From CAWARU01 sp963805795 (lineage in GTDB: Bacteria > Pseudomonadota > Gammaproteobacteria > UBA6186 > Azoamicaceae), in assembly GCA_963805795.1 (NCBI GenBank), contig CAWDVG010000003.1, positions 67,929 through 131,928 of the forward strand: a stretch of 64,000 nt of DNA, read 5' to 3'. A program made the translations under genes and the position numbers. Positions 55,201 through 62,000 of this stretch are shown in pieces (position 1 is the stretch's first letter; each line of letters opens with the position of its first letter). The notes below the pieces were generated by a model, which was not told the origin of the DNA, did not search any database, and worked only from the letters and a program-made list of their open reading frames with translations.

Positions 55201-56306
55201 ATTTGATAACCGGTGCGTTTGGAGGAATTGGTTCAATATTTGCAGAATTTTTAGCGAGGAACTTCCATGCAAATCTTATTTTAATTGGCCGATCTGTGCT
55301 TCCAGATAGAAACCAATGGCAAGAGTATTTGTTAAAATTCGAAGAAACAGATACCTCAAAAAAGATTCGGACCGTTTTGAACTTAGAAAATTTAGGTGCT
55401 ACTGTATACCCCATACCCGCAGATGTTTCAAGTTATGAGGACATGCAGGAAGTTAAAGCTTTTGCAAAAAAGAATTTTGATAATATGAATGGGGTGTTTC
55501 ATTGTGCAGGGGTATCTAGCGGAAAATTTTTAAATCAAAATGATCGTGACAGAATTAAGGAAATCTTTTTGCCTAAATTAAGTGGCGCATTAAATTTATA
55601 TAAAATTTTTCATGAGGATAATTTAGATATTTTAATATTTTTTTCTTCAACGCTTTCAATAAGATGTATCATGGGGCAAGCAGATTATGCTGGCGCAAAT
55701 GCATTTATGGATTGTTTTTCCCATTTTGTTAATAAAAATAATGTTATTTCCGTAAATTGGGATGTTTGGCACAATATTGGTATGTCGGAGAAAAATATTG
55801 AGGATCCAGAGGTGGGAATACGACCTCATGAAGGAATTGAAGCTTTTAAAAGGTTATTATCAAAAAAAACGGCTGCCCAAGTGGTTGTCTCGACTATTTC
55901 TAATCTATTGGACGTTAGAGACTTAAAAACTAATAAATTAGATAAGGATAAAAGAGAGGTATTGAACGACATTACTCTACAGTCTTCAAAAGAGAAACTA
56001 GAACAACAAATAATTGAAATTTGGTGTGATATTCTCGGACATAATGAAATAAATTTAAATGACAATTTCTTCAATTTAGGGGGTAATTCTTTAAAAATTG
56101 TTAAAATGAAAGAAAAAATTGATGCAATCATTTCCTCAGATCTGAAGGTAACTGATTATTTTAACTATTCCACTATTAATCTATTGGTACAGAAACTAAC
56201 AGAGGGCCATTTACCCGCTGCTCCATTACAACAAAACAAACAAATTGAAGTAAGAAAAGAAAGGGTCAATACTCTAAATATGTTACACATTAGACGTAGA
56301 AAATAA
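46227..56306 (+). CDS. Bimodular PKS: KS - AT - KR - DH - ACP - KS - AT - KR - ACP
   Basis: 3359 aa. Module 1: KS1 (TACSSS, CHGSGTKLGD, NMGHAQ), AT1 with GHSTGEY (S633) and KHAYHS, KR1 with TGGLGGLG (about 1161) and catalytic Tyr in DYSAAN, DH1 with HKLGGVPTIP (about 1417) and LHPALLD, ACP1 GGNSLLA (about 1782). Module 2: KS2 (TACSTS), AT2 with GHSLGEY (S2469) and HAFHS, KR2 with TGAFGGIG and DYAGAN, ACP2 GGNSLKI (about 3284). Both ATs look malonyl-type (HAFH or HAYH, not YASH). Expected output is a double bond, then a hydroxyl. DH lies after KR, the reverse of the usual DH-KR order. There is no TE. These ATs are candidates to load the AT-dead modules in trans. A converging gene begins 13 nt past the stop. 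Confidence 0.93.
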   Translation: MKTHSLNLNGFEIAVIGMSGRFPGAKNINEYLNNLKNGEYGIKFYTEEELRENGVPEDTIRAPNFVRASAVIPDHDKFDHKFWNYTPHLAKIMSVEHKVALEEVWSAFENAGYDVTKYKKKIGVFFSSGLVNEAFNEYRNTTNPFELLLASGADFLSTRLAYELSLTGPALNIQTACSSSLVAIHYACQSLINGECSMAVAGGITIDPLRMGYFYEEGMIHSKDGYCRSFDNESTGAVFSGGCGCVILKPLENALNDADRIDAIIKGSAVNNDGRRKIGFTAPSEEGQFKVITQAINISEVDAKDIGYIECHGSGTKLGDAIEIQALTRALQECDKGSRDAQCLIGSVKSNMGHAQAAAGVAGFIKAVLSIKNALIFPSLNYNNPSPKIDYQQSPLTVNTKLLNWAPKNNALRVAGVSSFGAGGTNAHMILSEMPGPVIQKNKTPYPYNIISLSAKSSKSLEMMRSELANFLKKGSQENLGDIANMLHKSRAAFQYRHILVCPSNEEAIKKLESSINDELIDKKDYSVLKNEQAPTIVFLCSGIGEHYFNMSKELYDTIPYYREQVDTCRDLLKPYLEIDLLHVMFGDSFHDESDSLLKKTEYMTSAVFTVGYATAKLLMHWGVDPQVLIGHSTGEYLAACLANVLPLKDMLHLVVKRAQIMDGLPSGAMIVVPLTEEEVRPYLNEDISIAATNAPSFCTLSGKVEPIKNLVDKLLDLEIDSKYLPVKHAYHSKTMELGKEQFLKLFSQFKFQAPTIPFVSNLTGKFITDREAVDPCYWYKHTCGSVHFSKGIQSLFDEDSIYIEIGPGNNLVSALLQHQSKEIDLRNRAFNTIRGKNKDQSDLEYFFKTIGKLWLCGVEINWNQFYNYDLLSKLELPTYPFEKNEYLQTQTKVPVVPASKQTEKLLIDEWFYVPFWKKSQLSSGRMEMVNKKILVFTDNCGVADVLINSLQSHNEVYKVRLGTSYGYDEENKEYKIVATVRSDYEKIFTDLSTKGIIVDHIIYLWLLENNDEQNVHEVTEESIQYYQDLGFYSVLFLIQAIGLSAVGNRTHLTVVGNGIYSVTGKENLFPEKATMQGLIKCIPQEYSNITSEYIDVDLLESNQQELTEFILAECLNNSNENQLIAYRNLDRYILEYNNVKLPESQGISDNLKHEGAYLITGGLGGLGFIFAEYLAKNLKANLILTYQAALPARASWEDYLLKPDSDINTVEKIRRILKLENFGIRVFTIQADVCNYAEMQQVKFFTGENFSRLSGIIHCAGITAGQFIINKNKEYSDNIFGPKLQGSLNLFKIFGSEDIDFILFTSSIIAVDCFMGQSDYSAANAFLDAFMYYCNKSDVRRGNKPKFLTVNWDGWQEIGAAEREQGSTLKQKLEAQNFKVKSINDYLFKTQITDSNCQAYYYISKFSPFEHWFLGEHKLGGVPTIPGTFYIELLKAASIFSGSKKPIYIEELMFVSPLRVGLKKSKEVFTVLNKVDTGLEAKVFTASDDSMGRKIWHEHVSGKIAYFEQGSLANRSEEIKKYINHLKSKCKEDWGYLTLINSLVQRNIDEENQVSKWGDRWNCIKQVSTGEDCGILWLSLPESFSNDSKIFELHPALLDIATSAIARKFSDGGNYLPSSYHGITIFSPLPQEVISYVEMINVDTHNESLNCKVVIADTAGNILVEIQKFTMAAIGSDSTTNKVAQFQTRNLDFIFGDNKLKNGLTPFEGLEAFKRIIQGDFRHVMVSTINLEERIKKEIEIESPKENFDEIPNRLSSPSKIIHHIWSNLFGYDEIGEDENFFEVGGNSLLAITLRNQINRQLNVKIGVVDIFAYPTIKKLSAHLFGEQTLSEKNYEKQPLTNDEAIAVIGYSGIFPGSEDIEAYWSNIINGKECLLHLSRDACVGLRVPASELNDKDYIASGALFSDIEKFDAQFWKLSPQDASVMDPQTRYFLEHTWKALEHSGYIRQRSKLAVGIFCGSGWSQYLVKNLFANQAILNKATAFELNTLGDKDFLATQLAYTLDLHGPVMNIDTACSTSLVAIAEACNKLQSMKCDLAIAGGVNLHSSDQFGYCYKEGSIYSKDGYCRVFDSEANGTVISGGVGVVVLKRLSQAKRDNDNILAVIKGYGINNDGRRKVGFTAPSMLGQKDCILESQRCAGISSDDISYVECHGTGTLIGDPIEVQALAEVFRENRDGHRVAKCILGSVKANIGHANKAAGVASFIKVCEMLKRKIIPPSINFVNPNPELKLGDSPFEIITEQKFWDIPEGKRRIAGVSSFGIGGTNAHVIIEEAPSREASSDSEDTFKLLCLSAKSKDSLHGIQEKLREYLLKNSEVNLADFAYTLQVGRESLSHKCLIVCKKVEEALRAFAGEDEAEKFFEVSDTKSRSLIFMFSGQGTQYVNMGKQLYINSEIFRTTVDACARILQLHSGYDFRDILYPEKITNKEAEAKLNNTRFTQAILFVFEYALCKLWESLGIKPAGLIGHSLGEYVAACISGIFSLEDALKLVDARGRLIAELPPGAMLAVGRSYDSIEQEVPPDVSLAAVNTVNACVLSGPSEVIVKLAKQFKDQGVFCHILQTSHAFHSAMMEPMLSGFEEILEEVTFNEPSVPLISNITGKWLKPKEAQCKEYWLRHIRETVNFNGGLTELFKNKDAILLEIGPGNTLANLALQHTDKDKSHKILSSLPATRDAENSEKHFFVSLGKLWLNGYELNFESLYPKSEHRNKIALPTYVFEKHAHWIEPDQIPTVQSVPQQQVKTPIDEWFYVPSWKRLPFDNIQTKLVDKKILIFRDNFGIGDKLISILQSQNEIYKVNFGATYGFNPQNKEYQITATHKSDYEKLFTDLGSKQIFPDHVIHLWLLEAYDEQGARAITEESIARYQDLGFFSVLFLVQAISLFQISNPVNLTVIGSGVYSVTGQESLIPEKATIQGLVKCIPQEYSNITSKYIDIELKECYERLAHHIVDEIPQCKNSIIAFRNQYKWLENYENIPLPEVNLTSIPLKEGGTYLITGAFGGIGSIFAEFLARNFHANLILIGRSVLPDRNQWQEYLLKFEETDTSKKIRTVLNLENLGATVYPIPADVSSYEDMQEVKAFAKKNFDNMNGVFHCAGVSSGKFLNQNDRDRIKEIFLPKLSGALNLYKIFHEDNLDILIFFSSTLSIRCIMGQADYAGANAFMDCFSHFVNKNNVISVNWDVWHNIGMSEKNIEDPEVGIRPHEGIEAFKRLLSKKTAAQVVVSTISNLLDVRDLKTNKLDKDKREVLNDITLQSSKEKLEQQIIEIWCDILGHNEINLNDNFFNLGGNSLKIVKMKEKIDAIISSDLKVTDYFNYSTINLLVQKLTEGHLPAAPLQQNKQIEVRKERVNTLNMLHIRRRK

Positions 56307-56319
56307 TAAATCCTTAAGA

Positions 56320-58779
56320 CTACATGATAATGCAACAGCTCCTTTTTTTAGAATTATTTTTTTGTTGAGTATCGGTAGCTGCAACTTGAGCTTGAGCCTT
56401 TTGTTGATTATAGCTTGTCAGTATTGGTTGAGCTGTAGCCTCGCCCGTAATTATATCATTATCCTCTTTGGTCACTGTCTTAATGGACTGTATTGAAGGA
56501 GTTGCAGTTAATTTTGCTAAAGCAGCTGCGGAATCATTGGCAGCACTCTGTTTTTTCTTTGACTCATTTTTGGTCGTTGGTTCAGGTAAGCCTAAATGGA
56601 TTTGATTATACCAATGACGACCAACGAGCACACTAGCCGATATCATGCCAATGCCCTTACCAAGATAAACGCCTGCTGAGCCTAGCCCTAAAACGGTTGG
56701 TATACCGAGTGCACAGGCAGCTCCAAAACCTAGACCACAGACAAGAAGTACCCTAATTTTCGAAGCATATTTAGTGTCGTTGAGAGCCCCTTGTATTGCG
56801 CTTGAAGTTATAATTCTAATAGATTCGAACGCTTGACTTACACTGCCAATAAGCAGCAGCGTTAGGGTTGTCTTTTTAATATCTTCAAGTTCAGGATTAG
56901 AGGTATGGACAAAAGTTAAGACTAGTTGGCTAGATAATGTCCCAAATATTGTAATAATCATAAGAGACATGCCTGTGCCAGTAATAATACACGAAGCACC
57001 TAGTTTGATTGCATCAGATATTTTTTGTGCTCTACTAAATTCTACAACATGACGTCCCCGCACTTCACTGCATAGGTAATTACAAGTTTGCCCAAGGCCA
57101 AAGGCAGGGACTGTCATTAGAAGTGTAATATATAACGTTGCGATTTCATTGGCTTTTATATCTGTAGAAGACATTATGCCACCAATGATTGCAGTGGAGC
57201 CAATCACTCTTAAGCCTTCAGTTAAAATTTGTGCCAGAACAGGCCAGGATAAATCCCATAACTCGCTAATCACTTGCTTACTATAGGCGAAGGCTTCATA
57301 ACTAAAGTATTTATATTGTTCAAAGGCCGGAGCATATTTTAATATCGAAACTAAACCTAGCAAATTCACCCAGGCTGAAATGGAACTTGCGTGTCCCATC
57401 CCTGCAGCATGCAAAGAAGTTTGTATAAGCGCGTAACCTAGTCCGGTTGTCATTGCGTTGGTGGTAAGTTTTGATAATAGGAAAAAACCAATATTTCTGG
57501 TTTTTAAAGTGGTAGCTTGTTGTGCAGCTGCAAGACACAAAAAGGCCGGTATGCCCCAAGAAAAACCAAAAAAATAGTTTTGAGTAATCGAGACAGATTC
57601 CTCGGGTTGCTGTAATCCTTTTAATAGAGGGGCACATAAAAGTAGCAAACCAGCTGATGCTATTCCTACAGGTATGGCAAACATAAAGCCATTATTTAAA
57701 ATTTTATTCAATGTCTTAATTTCTTTAGCACCATAAGCACGATTCAAAAGGGTTCCAATTGAATACATAGAAACTGCAGAATAAGAAAAAATGACATATT
57801 GACAAGAATTAATTAGATTGGTTGCATCGAGGTTTACTCCTTGTTGATCAAGGTCTGCAATCAATTTTGTATTTATAAAACCGCCGATGGTGTCAATGCT
57901 AATAATAGCTATCATGAAAACACTTTTACCGAGTACTTTACCACAGGCTTCGCGATTAGTTAATGGGCTATACATCCGCATAAAATGACCTTCACCATCG
58001 AAGCATACTTTGACGGAGGTGGGGGCATTCGGATTCAGATCTTCCGGCATGCTAAATGATTTTGTATGTGGGTTATAACATTGAAATGTTATATTTAAGT
58101 TAAAAACCGCAGCCATAATTTTTAATTCAAGGGGAAGCAACCATTGTCTTGGCCTTTCGATAAATTCTGCATAGGCAGATAAAATATCTCTGTTTTCTAA
58201 TATACGTTTAGCCAAACCAAATTCACGTTGGGCTGCAGTATTATAGGCTTTGAATAATGTTGTCAAAGACTGATCAGAAAAGATAAGTCCATATAAAGAT
58301 CCGCTCTCCAAGTTTAAACAATGATGGAATTGTTGTTTAAATTCCGCAAGGTCTTTTCTATTTTGAGTTTTATTTATTATGTATCCAAAAACCCCGACAT
58401 TTTCTTTTAAACCGGTTTGAAGCCTTAGCCAAGCTTCTTGTTCTGCAATATTTTTACTATTTAAAAATGTCTCATATTCTGAACGAAGCCTTTGAAATGT
58501 TGCATTTCTACCGTCACCTCTGATCAACATTTCCTGAATAACTTCTACGACTATGGGAAATATTGGGCTGTTATCATTGCATTCCCTTATGGCCTTAGCC
58601 ATTTTACTTCTTTCTTCATCAACCTTTTCGCATATCAATTTTCCTTGCTCTTCATTCCATTTTCCTAATGCAGCATGAAAAGCACAATCACCATCGGCTT
58701 CCGTTTCCAGAGCAAGAGATATATCCGAAGTATTATCGTCCAGCAATTTTTTCTCAAGGTCATCTTTGGAAGTAATCAT
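56320..58779 (-). CDS. OTU protease domain fused to MATE-family transporter with C-terminal CaaX box (CCIIM)
   Basis: 819 aa, two parts. Residues 1-280 are soluble and contain an OTU-like catalytic motif, EADGDCAFHAAL (Cys32), and a His strand, CFDGEGHFMRM (His265). Residues about 285-730 are a polytopic MATE domain, clearly paralogous to the protein at 4514 (shared NLINSCQ, SWGIPA, AGxGHAxSISAW). A polar tail of about 90 residues ends in KKRSCCIIM: a CaaX box with an extra Cys and a basic patch, typical of farnesylated, possibly also palmitoylated, eukaryotic membrane proteins. AGGAG lies about 6 nt before the ATG. An OTU-MATE fusion is not a known bacterial exporter architecture. The best inference is a host-membrane effector that removes ubiquitin and moves a solute. 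Catalysis and delivery are unproven. Confidence 0.82.
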   Translation of the reverse strand: MITSKDDLEKKLLDDNTSDISLALETEADGDCAFHAALGKWNEEQGKLICEKVDEERSKMAKAIRECNDNSPIFPIVVEVIQEMLIRGDGRNATFQRLRSEYETFLNSKNIAEQEAWLRLQTGLKENVGVFGYIINKTQNRKDLAEFKQQFHHCLNLESGSLYGLIFSDQSLTTLFKAYNTAAQREFGLAKRILENRDILSAYAEFIERPRQWLLPLELKIMAAVFNLNITFQCYNPHTKSFSMPEDLNPNAPTSVKVCFDGEGHFMRMYSPLTNREACGKVLGKSVFMIAIISIDTIGGFINTKLIADLDQQGVNLDATNLINSCQYVIFSYSAVSMYSIGTLLNRAYGAKEIKTLNKILNNGFMFAIPVGIASAGLLLLCAPLLKGLQQPEESVSITQNYFFGFSWGIPAFLCLAAAQQATTLKTRNIGFFLLSKLTTNAMTTGLGYALIQTSLHAAGMGHASSISAWVNLLGLVSILKYAPAFEQYKYFSYEAFAYSKQVISELWDLSWPVLAQILTEGLRVIGSTAIIGGIMSSTDIKANEIATLYITLLMTVPAFGLGQTCNYLCSEVRGRHVVEFSRAQKISDAIKLGASCIITGTGMSLMIITIFGTLSSQLVLTFVHTSNPELEDIKKTTLTLLLIGSVSQAFESIRIITSSAIQGALNDTKYASKIRVLLVCGLGFGAACALGIPTVLGLGSAGVYLGKGIGMISASVLVGRHWYNQIHLGLPEPTTKNESKKKQSAANDSAAALAKLTATPSIQSIKTVTKEDNDIITGEATAQPILTSYNQQKAQAQVAATDTQQKNNSKKRSCCIIM

Positions 58780-59059
58780 AATTACTCCTGTAGTTGTAGG
58801 TCACCCATTCCTTTTGCGTTGCTAACTTTTAATAAGCATTTAAGTCATAACTTAATGGCGTCTCTTTATAAGAGAGGAAATTTATTTTAAAACATAGGTA
58901 TTCTGTGTCAAGATAAAATTTATTGCGAAAATTTTTCATTTGGCAGACAATATGGTTAGCGAATGCGTGGGCAGTTGTCTTTTGTTGTCTTATATAGTAA
59001 GGATAGCGTTCTTATATTATCATTTTATCGAATTAAAACTGGATTGCGAGAGTTTTTAA
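58780..59059. other. Divergent intergenic region
   Basis: 280 bp, very AT-rich, between the divergent OTU-MATE and PKS genes. It must hold promoters for both. A TCTCTT/AAGAGA inverted repeat lies near 58862 on the OTU-MATE side. Nothing matches the sigma-70 consensus convincingly, and no ORF or RNA gene is seen. Confidence 0.5.
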
Positions 59060-62000
59060 GTGTCTGATGATACCTCAAATTTAGAAATAGCCATCATAGG
59101 GATGTCCTGTAGATTTCCTAGCTGTAAAAATATTGCGGAATATTGGCATAATCTTGCTAATGCTAAGCATTGCCTAACCCCTTTAACAAAGCAAGAATTA
59201 ATTGAACAGGGTGTTGATATCGAATTAATTCAGAATACTGATTATGTAAAACTTTATCCCCCCATTGAAGATTACGAAAAGTTTGATGAAAAATTTTGGG
59301 GCTACACTCCAAATGAAGCGATGAAAGCTAGTTTTGAGCATCGTATCATCCTTGAACTTGCCTGGGAGGCGTTTGAGAATGCTGGATATAATATTTTCAA
59401 ACAAGGAGATGCTTCTGTTGGTGCATTCATCGGCTCAGGAAGCTCATATAGACATTATAAATATAACGAGAACGGCATTAAAAAAAACATGTCTTGGTCG
59501 TCTGTCGATGTAGATAACGAGTATCTAGCTACTAGATTAGCCTATCAATTGAATTTAACTGGTCCTGCTCTGAACATACAAACGGCTTGTTCCTCTTCTC
59601 TAGTTGCTGTTCACTCAGCCTGCCAAAGTTTACTCAGTGGTGAATGTGCTATGGCCATAGCGGGCGGTATTAAAATAGAACCTTATCCTAAAAAAGGGTA
59701 TTTGTATAAGAAGGGGCTTTTCCATTCTTCCGACGGTTTCACAAGAACATTTGATAAAAAAGGAGATGGGACTTTTTTTACTAGTGGCGCAGGTCTTTTG
59801 GTGCTGAAACGATTAGAGGATGCCATTAGAGACGCCGATCACATCGAAGCTGTCATTAAAGGTTCAGCCATTAACAATGACGGTAGCCGAAAAGTTGGTT
59901 TTACAGCACCAAGTGAGCTAGGTCAGACAAATGTTATCAGCGATGCAATCAATATGAGTGGTATTAAAGCTGATGATATTACTTATGTAGAGTGCCATGG
60001 CACAGGGACAGCCATTGGTGATCCCATTGAGTTGTCCGCCTTGACGCGTGCTTTTGCCAAAGAATCCAATTTTCAAAAAAAACAATATTGTGCCATTGGA
60101 TCAGTCAAAACGAATATTGGTCATCCTGAGTCTGCATCAGGAATCGCCGGCTTAATTAAGACCATTCTTTTATTAAAAAATAAGACTCTTGTTCCTAGCT
60201 TGCATTTTTCTGAAGCAAATCCGCAGATTGATTTTGAAAACTCACCATTTTATGTCAATACTGAAACACGGCCTTGGACGGTTGAAAATAATTCCAATCG
60301 GATAGCAGGTGTCAGCTCATTTGGGGTGGGCGGCACAAATGCTCACGTCATAGTAAAAGAAGCTCCAAAATTAGCACCATCAAGTGTGTCGCACAAGCAA
60401 AATCACATCATTTGCTTGTCTGCACAAAGCAGCTGGAGCTTAACAAAGATGCGCGAGCAGTTGCAAATTTATCTTGAACAGGCACCGCGGGTTCCCTTAG
60501 CGGATCTTGCCTACACCTTGCAGACGGGTCGTGTTTCGTTTTCTCATAAGTTGTTTGTGGTGGCTAGTAGCCGTGAAGAGATATTAGCGGGTTTAGGAGA
60601 AGACGCCGGTGATGTGAGGTTTTGGACTGGGGCGAATGAGACACGAGAGCGGTCTATTCTATTCATGTTCAGCGGTCAAGGTACGCAATATGTGGAGATG
60701 GGCAAAGTATTATATGAGCGTCAAGCTGTGTTTCGAGCGGCAATTGATGAGTGCTCAGAGATTTTGCAAGGGTTTGCTGGATATGATTTACGTGAGATTT
60801 TATATCCTACGCAAGAGAAATTGGAGACAACCAAAGAGCAACTAGATAATACGCGTTATACGCAACCGGCGTTATTTGCGGTCGAATATGCCTTATATCG
60901 ATTATGGCAATCTGTGGGGATAACGCCTACTGCTTTGATAGGACATAGTTTAGGTGAATATGTAGCAGCTTGTGTGAGTGGTATTTTTTCATTAAAAGAT
61001 GCCTTGAAGTTGGTAGAAGCGAGAGGCCGGTTAATTGCAGAATTGCCTTTAGGTTCGATGCTGGCAGTGGGTCAAGCCTATGATTTGCTTGCAGGAACAT
61101 TACCAAGCGATGTTTCATTGGCAGCCATCAATACAGAAAACTCTTGTGTCTTATCGGGACCTCGAGAGAGTATTGCGGCATTAGAGGCAAAATTTAAGCA
61201 ACAAGAATTATTTTGTCGTATTTTGCAGACATCACATGCGTTCCATTCATCGATGATGTTGCCGATGTTGAATGCGTTTGAGAAGATTCTAAAAGAAGTA
61301 CGCTTTAACGAACCCACTATTCCGATTATTTCGAATGTCAGCGGGAATTGGATGACACGAGAGGAAGCTCAAAGTGCATCGTATTGGCTAAAGCATATTT
61401 GTGAGCCGGTGTATTTTAGCCGAGGATTGGGCGAGCTGCTTAAAGGATACAGTGGAATTTTATTAGAAGTCGGGCCAGGAGAAACCTTGTATGGTTTAGC
61501 GATGCAACATCCAGAGCGCCAAGAAGAAAAGCATGCAGTGGTACGTTCGTTGCCTAGGGGGAAAGACAATACTTGTGCAGAACGTTATTTCTACCAAGCG
61601 CTGGGGGAACTTTGGTTACAAGGTCATGAGGTAGATTTTAAGCTTTTATATGATAAAGAAGAACGCCGCCATAAATTACCTTTGCCAACCTATTCCTTTG
61701 AACGACGTCGGCACTGGGTTGAACCAGAGGTTATGACAAAAAAAATTGAGGAGGATAGCAGTCGATATCAGCGTCAACCATTAGATAATTGGTTTTATGC
61801 ACCTTCCTGGAAAAGATTACCGATGTTACCGCTGGTGTCAGATATAAAGGGCAAGCATATTTTAGTATTTGGCGATAGGAATGGATTGGCTCAAGCCTTG
61901 ACAAATCGCTTACGTCAAGAAAATGAAGTTTATTCTGTTTCTGAAGGGACGCAGTTTAACTACAACGCTTCAGAAAAAGCTTTTCAAATTAGGTTCGATA

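Noticed and set aside
56307..56319. Bidirectional terminator between the convergent PKS and OTU-MATE genes
   Set aside because: The gap is only 13 bp and contains no stem-loop.
53900..61260. Long direct repeats between PKS modules (for example around 53911 and 61228)
   Set aside because: They are the expected homology of related AT, KS and KR domains, not mobile elements.
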